Assembly: GCF_030131845.1 (NCBI RefSeq)
Contig: NZ_JASKYM010000001.1
Location: 744,001 to 808,000, forward strand
Direction: 5' to 3'
Origin: Romboutsia sedimentorum
GTDB taxonomy: Bacteria > Bacillota > Clostridia > Peptostreptococcales > Peptostreptococcaceae
Length of the DNA: 64,000 nt
The translations under genes and the position numbers were made by a program. Shown here in pieces: positions 53,293 to 62,552 of this stretch (the stretch's first letter is position 1; every line of letters begins with the position of its first letter). Below the pieces are notes generated by a model that did no database searches, was not told the DNA's origin, and saw only the letters and a program-made list of their open reading frames with translations.

Positions 53293-55302
53293 ATTAACTA
53301 TTCTTTTATAATTTTTATAGGTCATTACAAAATAAACTGTATAAACTAATAATATAGTACCTATTACAAATATATTATTTCCTACCGTATCATAATCTCC
53401 AAATATTGCTACAACATTGTTTGCCACTTTTATCCCAAAAATACTATGAACTAAAGCTAAAGATATAGGAAGAATAAAATATAGTAAAACTTGTATAAAT
53501 ATAGATTTATTTATCATAGTAGTACTTACTCCAAGTTTTTTTAATACCTTATATCTACCCAAACTTTCATTAGCTCCTGATAATTGGCTAAGGGCAAGTA
53601 CTGCTGCACTTGATATTAAAAATACTACCCCTATATAAATTCCTACGTATAAAAATACGCTTGATATTCCCATATTATTTTCAAAAGCCATAGTTCTACT
53701 ATATGGACTTATCCCTAATTCATCATATTGTTTTGAATCTTTTTCTAAATGTTCAAACTCATTTACTATCTTGTTCTCTATATCTTCTTTATTTCCATTA
53801 TAGTTCAAACTTACATAATTCCTTATTTCATTAAAATTTTCAACATACTTATCATCAATTACAAATACTACAAAGTTCATACCCATAACTCCTGTTTCTA
53901 TTGGCATACATTCATAGTTTTTGCAGATTTTAAAATCTTCTTTATCTATTCTTATATTGTCATTTTCTTTTATATATTCTTCAATTGCAGGTTTTAGTTG
54001 ATTCATATCCGTTAACAAAACAACTTCTTTTTCTTTTATTTGTACTTTTTCTTTTCCCTGCATTTCTCTTAATTTATTATAAGAAGATAATTTCATTATA
54101 GGATTATTAAACTTTTCCAAAATTTTCATTTGTTGTTTTAAAAAATTATCATTTGTATCTTTAAACATACTTGAAAATTCAACTTTCGAATCATATAAAT
54201 TATAGTTTACAAATTCATCACTGTACTTATTTATATCCATACCTAGACCTTTTAAGCTGTCATTCAAATCTTTATCATTTACATCTTTCTCATCATTTAC
54301 ATCCTTTGTAATTGTCATATCATATGGTGTTTGAATTTTTGATGTCTTTTCAATAGCATTTTTTATACTAATTGCTGATGAGGACATACCTATTGCTACA
54401 AATAACATTATGCATATAATACTCAAAGATATATAATGAGTATTTATTTTGCTGTTTAACTGTCTAAGTGTAAATGCATTAAGATTTTTCAAATAATAAT
54501 TTTTACTACTCTGAGTAGCTTTTATCAAAAACCCTGCTAAAGCTCTAAAAAATAGAAAAGTTCCAACGATACCTAAAGCTATAGAAATTTTGAATTTGTT
54601 ATTTGATATGTTAATTAATTGATTTTCTAATATCAATTTATAAGCAATACTTAGACATATTATTGATATTACAAACAAAAATACAGATAAGATCAAATTA
54701 TTTGTTTTTAGTTTTTCATTGTTCTTTCCACTGTTTATTAAATCTATCAAATTATATTTAGATAGAACTTTAAAATTTAAAAGCATTACTAGGATAAACG
54801 TTATTCCAAAGTAAAGTATACTTTTGAAAGCAGACTCTTTTGAAAATACAAATTTATATTTAGTCATGTTCACTTCAAACATACTAGCTGTTACGCTTGC
54901 GAGCCCTTGGGATAAAAATGTACCTATAAATATCCCAACTGCTAAAGATAAAATTCCTATTATTAATGTTTCATAAAATAGCATAAATGATATTTTATTT
55001 TTACTAATCCCCAAAGTCATATAAATCCCAAATTCTTTATTTCTCCTTTTTATAATAAAGTTATTTGCATATATAATTAAAAATCCCAAAACAAAAGATA
55101 CAAAAACAGATACAGCAGATATAGTTTTTGATATTAACTCTACATATGATTTTTTATTTTGTGACAAATCCATCATTATTGTTTGAGATTCTAATGAGTT
55201 AAATATATAAAATATACAAACCCCTAACGCCAAAGTTAAAAAATATATACTATAGTCTTTCATACTTCTTTTTACATTTCTATATGATAACTTAAATAAC
55301 AT
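53287..55302 (-). CDS. Bce-type ABC transporter permease (FtsX family)
   Basis: About 671 residues with ten predicted membrane helices. A large extracytoplasmic domain (~330-545, rich in Asp, Asn and Lys) lies between helices 7 and 8, the hallmark of BceB-type permeases, and FtsX-like segments lie near both ends (VLGFLIIYANNFIIKRRNKE, FGIYMTLGISKNKISFML). Such permeases sense and remove lantibiotics or bacitracin-like peptides. The ATG at 55302, preceded by GGAGGTGA, overlaps the ATPase gene by 11 bp; the TTG at 55320 would leave no ribosome site. Confidence 0.88.
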   Translation of the reverse strand: MLFKLSYRNVKRSMKDYSIYFLTLALGVCIFYIFNSLESQTIMMDLSQNKKSYVELISKTISAVSVFVSFVLGFLIIYANNFIIKRRNKEFGIYMTLGISKNKISFMLFYETLIIGILSLAVGIFIGTFLSQGLASVTASMFEVNMTKYKFVFSKESAFKSILYFGITFILVMLLNFKVLSKYNLIDLINSGKNNEKLKTNNLILSVFLFVISIICLSIAYKLILENQLINISNNKFKISIALGIVGTFLFFRALAGFLIKATQSSKNYYLKNLNAFTLRQLNSKINTHYISLSIICIMLFVAIGMSSSAISIKNAIEKTSKIQTPYDMTITKDVNDEKDVNDKDLNDSLKGLGMDINKYSDEFVNYNLYDSKVEFSSMFKDTNDNFLKQQMKILEKFNNPIMKLSSYNKLREMQGKEKVQIKEKEVVLLTDMNQLKPAIEEYIKENDNIRIDKEDFKICKNYECMPIETGVMGMNFVVFVIDDKYVENFNEIRNYVSLNYNGNKEDIENKIVNEFEHLEKDSKQYDELGISPYSRTMAFENNMGISSVFLYVGIYIGVVFLISSAAVLALSQLSGANESLGRYKVLKKLGVSTTMINKSIFIQVLLYFILPISLALVHSIFGIKVANNVVAIFGDYDTVGNNIFVIGTILLVYTVYFVMTYKNYKRIVNK

Positions 55303-56059
55303 TCTCAGAGTCACCTCCAAGAAGCGTAACTACTTCTATTATTCTTTTAAAGAATTCTTTTCTATCGTCCTTACCTCTTATAAGTTCATTGAAAATCTTT
55401 CCATCTTTTATAAATAATATCCTTTTACAATAACTTGCTGTAAAAGCATCATGCGTTACCATCATTATAGTAGAGTTCATACTTTCATTTAAGCTAACTA
55501 AGCTTTCAAGCAACACTCTTGCTGATTTAGAATCAAGAGATCCAGTTGGTTCATCTGCAAGTATTAAAGATGGCTTAGTTATTATTGCTCTTGCTGATGC
55601 TACTCTTTGCTTTTGACCACCTGATATTTCATAAGGAAATTTATTTAATATATCTGATATACCTAAGTTATTTGCTACTACTTTTGCTCTTTGGTCTATT
55701 TCATTTCCCTTTACTCCTATTACAGATAGTGCTAATGATATATTTTCATATACTGTTAATGTATCTAATAAATTAAAGTCTTGAAATATAAATCCTAAAT
55801 GTTCTCTTCTGAATTTTTCTATATTTTTTCTAGATAAAGTTGTTATATCTTTGTCTTCTATTTTAATAGACCCGGTTGTTACTTTATCTATTGTTGATAT
55901 GCAGTTTAAGATAGTTGTCTTTCCACTTCCACTAGGCCCCATTATTCCAACAAACTCACCTTTTTCAACTTCAAAGGATATATTATTTATTGCCTTTGTT
56001 AGATTTTTTTTATTCCCATAATATTTTTCTATATTCTTTACTTTAAGAACTGTATTCAT
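55292..56059 (-). CDS. Bce-type ABC transporter ATPase
   Basis: The 255-residue ATPase has Walker A GIMGPSGSGKTTILNCISTI, the signature ISGGQKQRVASARAIIT, Walker B LILADEPTGSLDSKSARVLL and the H-loop MMVTHDAFTASYCKRILFIK. It is of the MacB/LolD/BceA subfamily, paired with the FtsX-type permease that follows. A gap of about 100 bp separates it from the kinase gene upstream, enough for a regulated promoter. Confidence 0.92.
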   Translation of the reverse strand: MNTVLKVKNIEKYYGNKKNLTKAINNISFEVEKGEFVGIMGPSGSGKTTILNCISTIDKVTTGSIKIEDKDITTLSRKNIEKFRREHLGFIFQDFNLLDTLTVYENISLALSVIGVKGNEIDQRAKVVANNLGISDILNKFPYEISGGQKQRVASARAIITKPSLILADEPTGSLDSKSARVLLESLVSLNESMNSTIMMVTHDAFTASYCKRILFIKDGKIFNELIRGKDDRKEFFKRIIEVVTLLGGDSENVI

Positions 56060-56160
56060 ACTCTACCTCCACATTTGTTTTATACTTATATCTTATAGGT
56101 TTTAGAGGTTTTAATTAATAACTAAACCTTACACTAAACTTACGATAATGTAAGTTTTAG

Positions 56161-57192
56161 TTATATGTTTGTCATATTATTTTTTGGAAATTTAATTTTA
56201 ACTATTGTTTTTTCATTTATTGTAGATTCTATGCTCAATCCTAGATACATTTTATCACTTAATTTTTTAGAAATATAAAGACCCATCCCAGTAGATTTTT
56301 TTAATTTCCTACCATTTATACCTGTAAATCCTTTTTGAAAAACCTTTTTTAAATCCTTCTCATCTATCCCAATCCCATTGTCCTCTATAAATAGCTCTAT
56401 GTCATTTTCATTTTGGTTAGTGTATATCTTAATTTTACTTCTTTTACTTTCTAATTTTTCATTTGTATTTGTTATATACTTTATAGAATTTGATATTATT
56501 TGGTTTAATATAAACTCTAACCATTTACTATCACAGTAAATTTTATTTTCAAAATCTACTATTTCTATTGCTATGTTTTTTTCTCTTATTAATTTTTTAT
56601 TTCTTTTTATTGAGTTGTTTACACATTTTCTTAGATTAATTTCTTTTACAATATAGTCTTTTTCTAATTCATTTCCCTTTGAATAGTATAAAACTTGTTC
56701 TATAAAATCCTCGATTTTCTCTATCTCTTCTAACAAACTTAAGGTTTGTTCATTTTTATTGTTTTCTATTATTAGTTTGCTTGATGATATGGGTGTTTTT
56801 ATTTCATGAACCCACATATCTATATATTCTTGATACTCTTGTTGAGAATGTATATATGTATTTACTTCTTCATTCATACTTTTATCTGTAATGCTTAATA
56901 CTTCATAAAATATTTTGCCTTCTAAAAAGTCAGGGTTATCTATTAAAACTGATAATAAATATTTTTTATCTATTCCTTTTAAGATATTAACAACTTTATT
57001 ATAATAACTAGCTTTTTTTATATATTCATGTGCCATTTCTATAGTAGTTAGCACTATCCATAATATTAATATAAAGTTTATAGTTATATTTTCCACTTGG
57101 AGTAAACTTAATATATAAATTATAAATACTAAAAATACCAATCTTAAAATTATAGATATCTGTTTATCTTTTATATAATTTTTCAAATTCAT
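56161..57192 (-). CDS. Bce-type sensor histidine kinase (intramembrane sensing)
   Basis: The 343-residue kinase has only two N-terminal membrane helices (~12-33 and 37-55) with a tiny loop, the layout of intramembrane-sensing kinases such as BceS. The phospho-accepting His is in MWVHEIKTPISSSKLIIENN (around residue 128), followed by the N box (NQIISNSIKYI), DNGIGIDEKDLKKVFQKGFT and GMGLYISKK. It would take its signal from the BceB-like permease. The regulator gene lies 2 bp upstream. Confidence 0.9.
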   Translation of the reverse strand: MNLKNYIKDKQISIILRLVFLVFIIYILSLLQVENITINFILILWIVLTTIEMAHEYIKKASYYNKVVNILKGIDKKYLLSVLIDNPDFLEGKIFYEVLSITDKSMNEEVNTYIHSQQEYQEYIDMWVHEIKTPISSSKLIIENNKNEQTLSLLEEIEKIEDFIEQVLYYSKGNELEKDYIVKEINLRKCVNNSIKRNKKLIREKNIAIEIVDFENKIYCDSKWLEFILNQIISNSIKYITNTNEKLESKRSKIKIYTNQNENDIELFIEDNGIGIDEKDLKKVFQKGFTGINGRKLKKSTGMGLYISKKLSDKMYLGLSIESTINEKTIVKIKFPKNNMTNI

Positions 57193-57194
57193 AG

Positions 57195-57863
57195 TTATGG
57201 CATTATATAGCCTATCCCCCTTCTTGTTTGTATATAGTCTTTACAATTCACTAGTTCTAATTTTTTTCTAAGTCTATTTATGTTAACAGTTAAGGTATTA
57301 TCGTCTACAAACAAATCTAAATCCCATAAATAGTCCATTAAGTCTCCCCTTGATACTATTTTGCCTTGATGTTTCATTAAACAATTAAGTATTCTAAATT
57401 CATTTTTTGTTAAGTCTAATTCCTTATTATCAAAGCAAATACTATTTTTTGTTAAATCTAGTTCTAATTTTTTATATTTAAGGATTTCTATGGATGATTT
57501 GTTATACATTCTTTTTAATATAGAATTTATATGAGCAAGTAATATTTGAGTGTTATATGGCTTTGTTATAAAATCATCAGCACCTAGATTCATGCTCATA
57601 AGTTCGTCCATTTCCGTATCTCTACTTGTTACTACTATTATTGGTATATCTGATTTTTTTCTAATTTCTCTACATATATAGTATCCATCATATATAGGTA
57701 AATTTATATCTAATAGTAATAAATGCCCTTGTTGACTTAATGTATCTTCTATTATAGTTTCAAAGTCTGACAATACTATTACTTCATAATTATAATTAAC
57801 TAAAAAATTCCTTAGTTCTTTTCTTATTTTTTCATCGTCTTCAATTATTATAATTTTTTTCAA
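57195..57863 (-). CDS. Bce-type response regulator (OmpR family)
   Basis: The 222-residue regulator has a receiver domain (MKKIIIIEDDEKIRKELRNF, acidic pocket; phospho-Asp in LLLLDINLPIYDGY around residue 52; SRD and ADDFITKPYNTQILL) and a winged-helix DNA-binding domain (~125-222, LTKNEFRILNCLMKHQGKIV, GDLMDYLWDLDLFVDDNTLT). It is the first gene of the four-gene module regulator-kinase-ATPase-permease and should activate the transporter genes. Confidence 0.92.
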   Translation of the reverse strand: MKKIIIIEDDEKIRKELRNFLVNYNYEVIVLSDFETIIEDTLSQQGHLLLLDINLPIYDGYYICREIRKKSDIPIIVVTSRDTEMDELMSMNLGADDFITKPYNTQILLAHINSILKRMYNKSSIEILKYKKLELDLTKNSICFDNKELDLTKNEFRILNCLMKHQGKIVSRGDLMDYLWDLDLFVDDNTLTVNINRLRKKLELVNCKDYIQTRRGIGYIMP

Positions 57864-57903
57864 ATTTACTCCCCCTATTATATATCTCTCTTTATTTTAC
57901 CAC

Positions 57904-57936
57904 AAAAAAGGCATAGGCAATTTTGCCTATACCTTT
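57904..57936 (-). terminator. Terminator after the aldolase gene
   Basis: On the minus strand AAAGGTATAGGCAAAATTGCCTATGCC is followed by six T. It lies 23 bp beyond the stop at 57959 and separates the aldolase from the Bce module. Confidence 0.88.
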
Positions 57937-57958
57937 ATATCAAACTATTAAATGCTCA

Positions 57959-58609
57959 TTATAATTTTAATGAAGCACCTTCCCAGTCTTTTATGAAATT
58001 TTCTATTCCTTTATCTGTTAAAGGATGCTTAATCATTTGGTTTATAACTTTAAGTGGTACTGTAGCTATGTCTGCACCTATTCTAGCAGCTTGTGCTACA
58101 TGTATTGGGTTTCTTACACTTGCAACTATTATTTGAGTTTCTATACCATTTACATTAAATATATCTGATATTTCTTCTATTAATTCTAATCCATTTTGTC
58201 CTATATCATCAAGTCTTCCTACAAATGGACTTACATAAGTTGCTCCAGCTCTTGCAGCTAAAAGTGCTTGTCCTGAAGAGAATATTAAAGTTACATTAGT
58301 TTTTACACCTTTTGCTGATAATATTTTAGTAGCTTTTAATCCTTCAGCTGTCATAGGTAGTTTTATAACTATGTTTTTATGTATTTGTGCTAATTTAGCA
58401 GCTTCAGCTACCATACCTTCATGATTTAAACTTATTACTTCTGCACTTATTGGTCCATCTACTATTTCAGTTATTTCTTTAACTACTTCTATAAAATCTC
58501 TTCCTTCTTTAGCTATTAAAGATGGATTTGTAGTTACTCCACATATAACACCTAAATCATTTGCTTCTTTTATTTCTTCTATATTTGCTGTGTCTATAAA
58601 AAATCTCAT
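57959..58609 (-). CDS. Transaldolase-like fructose-6-phosphate aldolase
   Basis: The 216-residue TIM barrel of the short transaldolase family (FSA/TalC/MipB) opens [20 protein letters not shown] with [15 protein letters not shown]. The Schiff-base Lys is in [15 protein letters not shown] (around residue 84), followed by [20 protein letters not shown] and [20 protein letters not shown]. Members are either transaldolases of the pentose phosphate pathway or fructose-6-phosphate aldolases; sequence alone does not settle which. It is a single-gene unit between two terminators. Confidence 0.88.
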   Translation of the reverse strand: MRFFIDTANIEEIKEANDLGVICGVTTNPSLIAKEGRDFIEVVKEITEIVDGPISAEVISLNHEGMVAEAAKLAQIHKNIVIKLPMTAEGLKATKILSAKGVKTNVTLIFSSGQALLAARAGATYVSPFVGRLDDIGQNGLELIEEISDIFNVNGIETQIIVASVRNPIHVAQAARIGADIATVPLKVINQMIKHPLTDKGIENFIKDWEGASLKL

Positions 58610-58851
58610 TTTATAAATCTCCTCTAGTTTAATTATTTTATGTAATTATAAATTATTTTATTGTCTAACACTGGTTAGTGTTTGCTTATGCTTATTAAAT
58701 TATTAATAATAAAGTTATATAACTTAGATTATTACTATACCATATTACATAATTATTTTCATGTTAGTTTATTATTTAACTTTTTTATTTGTGTATTTAT
58801 AACTTTATTCTACATAAAATACAATATTCCTCTATCTCAATGCTATTTATA

Positions 58852-58896
58852 CATAAAAATACATGTATCTTTATACTTTAAAGATACATGTATTTT
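58852..58896 (-). terminator. Terminator after xpt
   Basis: Perfect 18-bp arms (58856-58873 and 58879-58896) enclose a 5-nt loop and are followed by T residues on the minus strand. It starts 2 bp after the xpt stop codon. Confidence 0.85.
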
Positions 58897-58897
58897 A

Positions 58898-59470
58898 CTA
58901 TATGAATTTTATAGTTCCATTTTCTATTGAATCTAGTATTGCTAATGATTCTAGTTTAACGCCTTTATTTTCTAGAAGCGCTCTTCCATCTTGGAATCCT
59001 TTTTCTATTACGATTCCAACTCCAACTAAATTTGCATTAGCTTGGTCTACTAAATCTTTAAGTCCAAGTGCAGCTCTTCCGTTAGCTAGAAAATCATCTA
59101 AAACTAATATATTTTCACCTTCATTTAAATATTTTTTAGATACCTTAACGCTATATTCTTTAGCTTTAGTAAAAGAATATACCTTAGTTTCATAAACATC
59201 TTTATCTAAATTTTTAGACTCTGCTTTTTTGGCAAAAACTACTGGAACATTTCCAAAATGTTGTGATGCAATAGATGCTATAGCTATTCCAGATGCCTCT
59301 ATTGTAAGTATTTTATCTATTTTTTTATTTTCAAATCTATTTTTAAATTCCTTACCTATTTCATTTAAGAATGCTACATCTAATTGATGATTTAAAAAAT
59401 TATCTACTTTCAATATATCATTTCCTAAAACACAACCTTCTTTTAATATTTTATCTTGTAATGATTTCAT
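58898..59470 (-). CDS. xpt: Xanthine phosphoribosyltransferase
   Basis: The 190-residue purine salvage enzyme has the PRPP-binding motif [20 protein letters not shown] (~123-142), an N-terminal [20 protein letters not shown] and [20 protein letters not shown] typical of Xpt, and [15 protein letters not shown]. It makes XMP from xanthine and PRPP. A guanine riboswitch with terminator precedes it, the classic arrangement for xpt. Confidence 0.94.
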   Translation of the reverse strand: MKSLQDKILKEGCVLGNDILKVDNFLNHQLDVAFLNEIGKEFKNRFENKKIDKILTIEASGIAIASIASQHFGNVPVVFAKKAESKNLDKDVYETKVYSFTKAKEYSVKVSKKYLNEGENILVLDDFLANGRAALGLKDLVDQANANLVGVGIVIEKGFQDGRALLENKGVKLESLAILDSIENGTIKFI

Positions 59471-59495
59471 TTATAATACCCTCCATTTTTCATAT

Positions 59496-59527
59496 AAAAA
59501 ACTCCTGTCTATTTCTAGACAGGAGTT
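59496..59527 (-). terminator. Riboswitch-controlled terminator before xpt
   Basis: On the minus strand AACTCCTGTCTA-GAAA-TAGACAGGAGTT is followed by a T-run. Its 5' arm (AACTCCTGT) can pair with ACAGGAGTT in the 3' side of the aptamer (59590-59598), which gives the anti-terminator when no guanine is bound. Confidence 0.92.
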
Positions 59528-59592
59528 TGTAAGTCAAATTCAAAGTATATATTTAAATAGTGTTACTGTATTCAAACGATACCTTATAAACT

Positions 59593-59659
59593 CCTGTAGT
59601 CAAGCAATTTACGGCAGCTTGGTAGAAACGTTTGATCCATATTATCAAAAATATACAGG
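59593..59659 (-). promoter_or_regulatory. Guanine riboswitch
   Basis: On the minus strand: P1 arms CCTGT/ACAGG, P2 TTTGAT with loop AATATGG and ATCAAA, the invariant joint TTTCTACC, P3 AAGC with loop TGCCGTAAATT and GCTT, then GACTA. The C in GACTA is at the position that pairs with guanine; adenine switches have T there. Binding should form P1 and release the terminator, turning xpt off. Confidence 0.94.
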
Positions 59660-59683
59660 TAATTATATTAATTATTTCCTATA

Positions 59684-59712
59684 AGTATATATTACCCTTA
59701 TATTTTATTCAA
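59684..59712 (-). promoter_or_regulatory. Promoter of the xpt leader
   Basis: On the minus strand TTGAAT, a 17-bp spacer and TATACT: a good vegetative promoter about 20 bases upstream of the aptamer. Its -35 lies 12 bp after the grdD stop. Confidence 0.75.
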
Positions 59713-59724
59713 CAAATATTTTTT

Positions 59725-60867
59725 CTATTTAGCAGTATATCCAGCTTTTAATAATATGTCTACTGCAATCTTGCCTTTAGCATCATTTACTAAAACTATA
59801 GGTCCCGTGCATCCCATTCCACTTTCTGCATATACTCCATTTTTCCATAATTCTTTAACTGCATCTTCTAAGTCCATTATATCTACTCCAGATATTTGAG
59901 TTGTAACAACTTGTTTATCTGGCATTTTAATATCTTCACTAACTTTTGCTTCTTTTTTAGTAACACTTTCAATTATAGTGTCAAACTTAGATTTTTTAGC
60001 ATTTATAAATTCCTCTTTAGCAATTTCACTAACATTTCCTTTTGCTACATCATACGCATATTTCAAAGCATTTGAAACTACAGGGCTTCCGGAAGCTCTT
60101 GATAATATAAGTATTTTTCTATTATAATCCTCACCTACTCCAGGTCCATATCCATATCCAATAGATTCATAGTCTCCTCCACTTGTAAATGAAGAAAATA
60201 CCTTCATAAATATATTCCCACTTAAAGTATCACAAACCATAACATCTGGTGCTCCTACTAATAAGTCATTACCTCTCATTACACATCCACCATCTGCTCT
60301 TACAGACTCTGCAAACTCTAAATCGTACCCATTATCTTTTAACTCATTTAAGCATTTTTCAACTTGTCTAGCTCCGTCAACATTCAAAATCCCAACCTTA
60401 GGAGTCTTTATTCCTATACTTTTAGCTGTTGCAATTCCATAGATAGCATTTCTAACCATAGCCTCTATTCTATTAGTTGCACTAGTTCCTGTTGTTGTTG
60501 CTAGTATCATTTCTTTTCCTCTACCTGGTGTTATTACTCTACCAACTGTAGATACGCCTATAGGAAAATTATAGTGCATAGTTACACAAGAATCTATATA
60601 ACCACTCTCCAATAATTCTTCCATTTTTGTGTGCATTTCTTTTTCATCATTAACTTCAATAACCTCAAGGTCAGTTTCTACTTTAGGTCCTATTAAAACT
60701 ATATCAAATAAGTTAGATTTAGCAAAATGTGCTCCATTCACTAAGTTATCTACTCCATGTTCACTTCCAAGTGTAGTTAAACCTATTTTTATTTTTTTTG
60801 TAAATTGCCCACTTTCTATTGCATTAGCAATTTCTAGGAGAGTTTCACCTATTATCTTTTTAGCCAT
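59725..60867 (-). CDS. grdD: Glycine reductase complex component C, subunit alpha (GrdD)
   Basis: The 380-residue protein has a PlsX-like fold (KIKIGLTTLGSEHGVDNLVN, IVLIGPKV, ATTTGTSATNRIEAMVRNAI). It carries a late cysteine in AESGMGCTGPIVLVNDAKGK (about residue 353), at the place of the Cys that takes part in acetyl transfer in GrdD. Protein C converts the selenoprotein-A-bound carboxymethyl group to acetyl phosphate, conserving energy in Stickland fermentation. It follows grdC by 12 bp and is the last gene of the operon. Confidence 0.93.
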   Translation of the reverse strand: MAKKIIGETLLEIANAIESGQFTKKIKIGLTTLGSEHGVDNLVNGAHFAKSNLFDIVLIGPKVETDLEVIEVNDEKEMHTKMEELLESGYIDSCVTMHYNFPIGVSTVGRVITPGRGKEMILATTTGTSATNRIEAMVRNAIYGIATAKSIGIKTPKVGILNVDGARQVEKCLNELKDNGYDLEFAESVRADGGCVMRGNDLLVGAPDVMVCDTLSGNIFMKVFSSFTSGGDYESIGYGYGPGVGEDYNRKILILSRASGSPVVSNALKYAYDVAKGNVSEIAKEEFINAKKSKFDTIIESVTKKEAKVSEDIKMPDKQVVTTQISGVDIMDLEDAVKELWKNGVYAESGMGCTGPIVLVNDAKGKIAVDILLKAGYTAK

Positions 60868-60879
60868 AATATTTTCCTC

Positions 60880-62412
60880 CTATTCCTCTATCATATCTAG
60901 TGCTAATTTTTTAAGAGACTGTGCTATTATTTTCTTTATTTCTTCCTTAGATACTGTGCTAGTCTCTTCACTTGCTCCGTTGTTTCTTTCTATTACAAAT
61001 GATACCCCATCAAACAAGTTAGTCATTCTTCCTAAGAATAAACTTCCTTTTCCAACTATCATAGCTCTATTTTTATCCCCAGTACTTAAATCATTTATTG
61101 CAAACCCTATATATGGAACACCTGATGGTATATGTCCTTGAGTTGGTGCCCATCCTGGCAAGCCTTTATTAGCTACAAATTCTTTTAAATCTTTCTTTTC
61201 CATATCTCCACGCTTAACAGCAAGTGCCCCTATCATTTTATAATTAGCTTCTGGTACATCTCCTGCTCCTGCTGGTTTTGTTATATCTGGATTTTGCATT
61301 TCAACAGAGAATACATCCACATCTGTTATTTTTAAGTTTGCTCTATCAAGACCTGATGTTATAAGTGCTGTCATAACTGCCTGAGGAGAAGATCCGGTTC
61401 CAACATTATGTTTTCCTACTAAATCAGTTCTAATTATTGGATTAACTCCATCATTTTCTGATACAAGTATAGCAAATCCGCCTACTACATCTTCTAAAAC
61501 TGGAAGGCCCTTTTTAATATGATCCTTTGCATTCATTCCAAGTTTTGCACTAGCACCACCTGCAACTACCACTACATTTTTATATATACCTGATTTTACA
61601 AGTGCTGCTGCTTGAATTAATGCATGAGTTGGAGCTGCACAAAATCCTCTAGTATCTGAACCTGTAGCATTATTAAAACCGGCTATCTCTGCTATAGATT
61701 TCGCAAAGTTTCCTCCACCTCTTTGATTTATATCTCCACAAGCTTCTTCTGAACACTCTATAACATAGTCTATATCCAGTGCGTTTATTTTACTACTTCT
61801 TAATAAATGTACACATGATAACACTCCAGATGCCTTAACTACTAAATTTTCCAGCATAGTGTGTGCATTTAAATTTAAGTCTACATCATGTGCTCTTTTT
61901 ATATACCCAACAAGTTTCCCTTCATGGTATAACGCTTCTGCTATATGAGTATTTATTAACTCTAAACCGTCTTCTATATTATCACCCTTTAACTTTCCTA
62001 CAAATGCAGATAATTCAGGGTAGTTATTTTCAATTTTAGTTTTTACTATGCTTACAAACGCTTCACTTAATTTTACTAAGTCAAAAGCATCGCACATTTG
62101 CATTAAAGCGAAAAATTCATCTTGAGGCATTATTTCGCCTAGCTTTCCTAATCTAGTTCCTCCTGTTTTTTCATTACACCAAGGCATAGTTAGGTTTTTT
62201 AATTCTTCTGGTCTATTACTTCCTATGTATACTTGATTTGGCATGTAATTAACTACATCGTTATAACTTCTTATATGATTACTTATTTCTTTTAAAAAAT
62301 CCGAATCTGGATTTGTAGCTCTTTCAACATTACAAGTACTCCCATTTTGTACTATCATATCTGGAGTATGTACAAGTATGTAACTTGCACCTTTTAATAC
62401 TGGATAACTCAT
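60880..62412 (-). CDS. grdC: Glycine reductase complex component C, subunit beta (GrdC)
   Basis: The 510-residue protein is related to beta-ketoacyl synthase III: SDTRGFCAAPTHALIQAAAL with a likely active Cys, KNVVVVAGGASAKLGMNAKD, and GKHNVGTGSSPQAVMTALIT, with an N-terminal MSYPVLKGASYILVHTPDMI typical of GrdC. With GrdD it forms protein C, which releases acetyl phosphate. About 140 bp with two hairpins separate it from grdB upstream. Confidence 0.94.
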   Translation of the reverse strand: MSYPVLKGASYILVHTPDMIVQNGSTCNVERATNPDSDFLKEISNHIRSYNDVVNYMPNQVYIGSNRPEELKNLTMPWCNEKTGGTRLGKLGEIMPQDEFFALMQMCDAFDLVKLSEAFVSIVKTKIENNYPELSAFVGKLKGDNIEDGLELINTHIAEALYHEGKLVGYIKRAHDVDLNLNAHTMLENLVVKASGVLSCVHLLRSSKINALDIDYVIECSEEACGDINQRGGGNFAKSIAEIAGFNNATGSDTRGFCAAPTHALIQAAALVKSGIYKNVVVVAGGASAKLGMNAKDHIKKGLPVLEDVVGGFAILVSENDGVNPIIRTDLVGKHNVGTGSSPQAVMTALITSGLDRANLKITDVDVFSVEMQNPDITKPAGAGDVPEANYKMIGALAVKRGDMEKKDLKEFVANKGLPGWAPTQGHIPSGVPYIGFAINDLSTGDKNRAMIVGKGSLFLGRMTNLFDGVSFVIERNNGASEETSTVSKEEIKKIIAQSLKKLALDMIEE

Positions 62413-62443
62413 AAACGCACCCCCAATAATTTTTTAGATATAT

Positions 62444-62522
62444 CCAACACCATAATCTTAAAGAGGTGCTGGTTCATATACTCATTTTCACAAATAGATG
62501 GACCAAAAGCCCATCTATTTGT
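62444..62522 (-). repeat. Two hairpins between grdB and grdC
   Basis: On the minus strand, first 12-bp arms at 62511-62522 and 62490-62501, then 8-bp arms at 62465-62472 and 62444-62451 (CCAGCACC/GGTGTTGG). No T-run follows either on the minus strand, so these are more likely RNA-processing or stability elements that set the ratio of protein B to protein C. Confidence 0.6.
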
Positions 62523-62552
62523 TTTTTATGTATTTAATTGATGTTGTATAAC

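Noticed and set aside
62490-62522. Terminator-like hairpin with a T-run on the + strand
   Set aside because: It would stop transcription opposite to all genes here, and no + strand gene leads into it. Kept as an intergenic hairpin of the grd operon instead.
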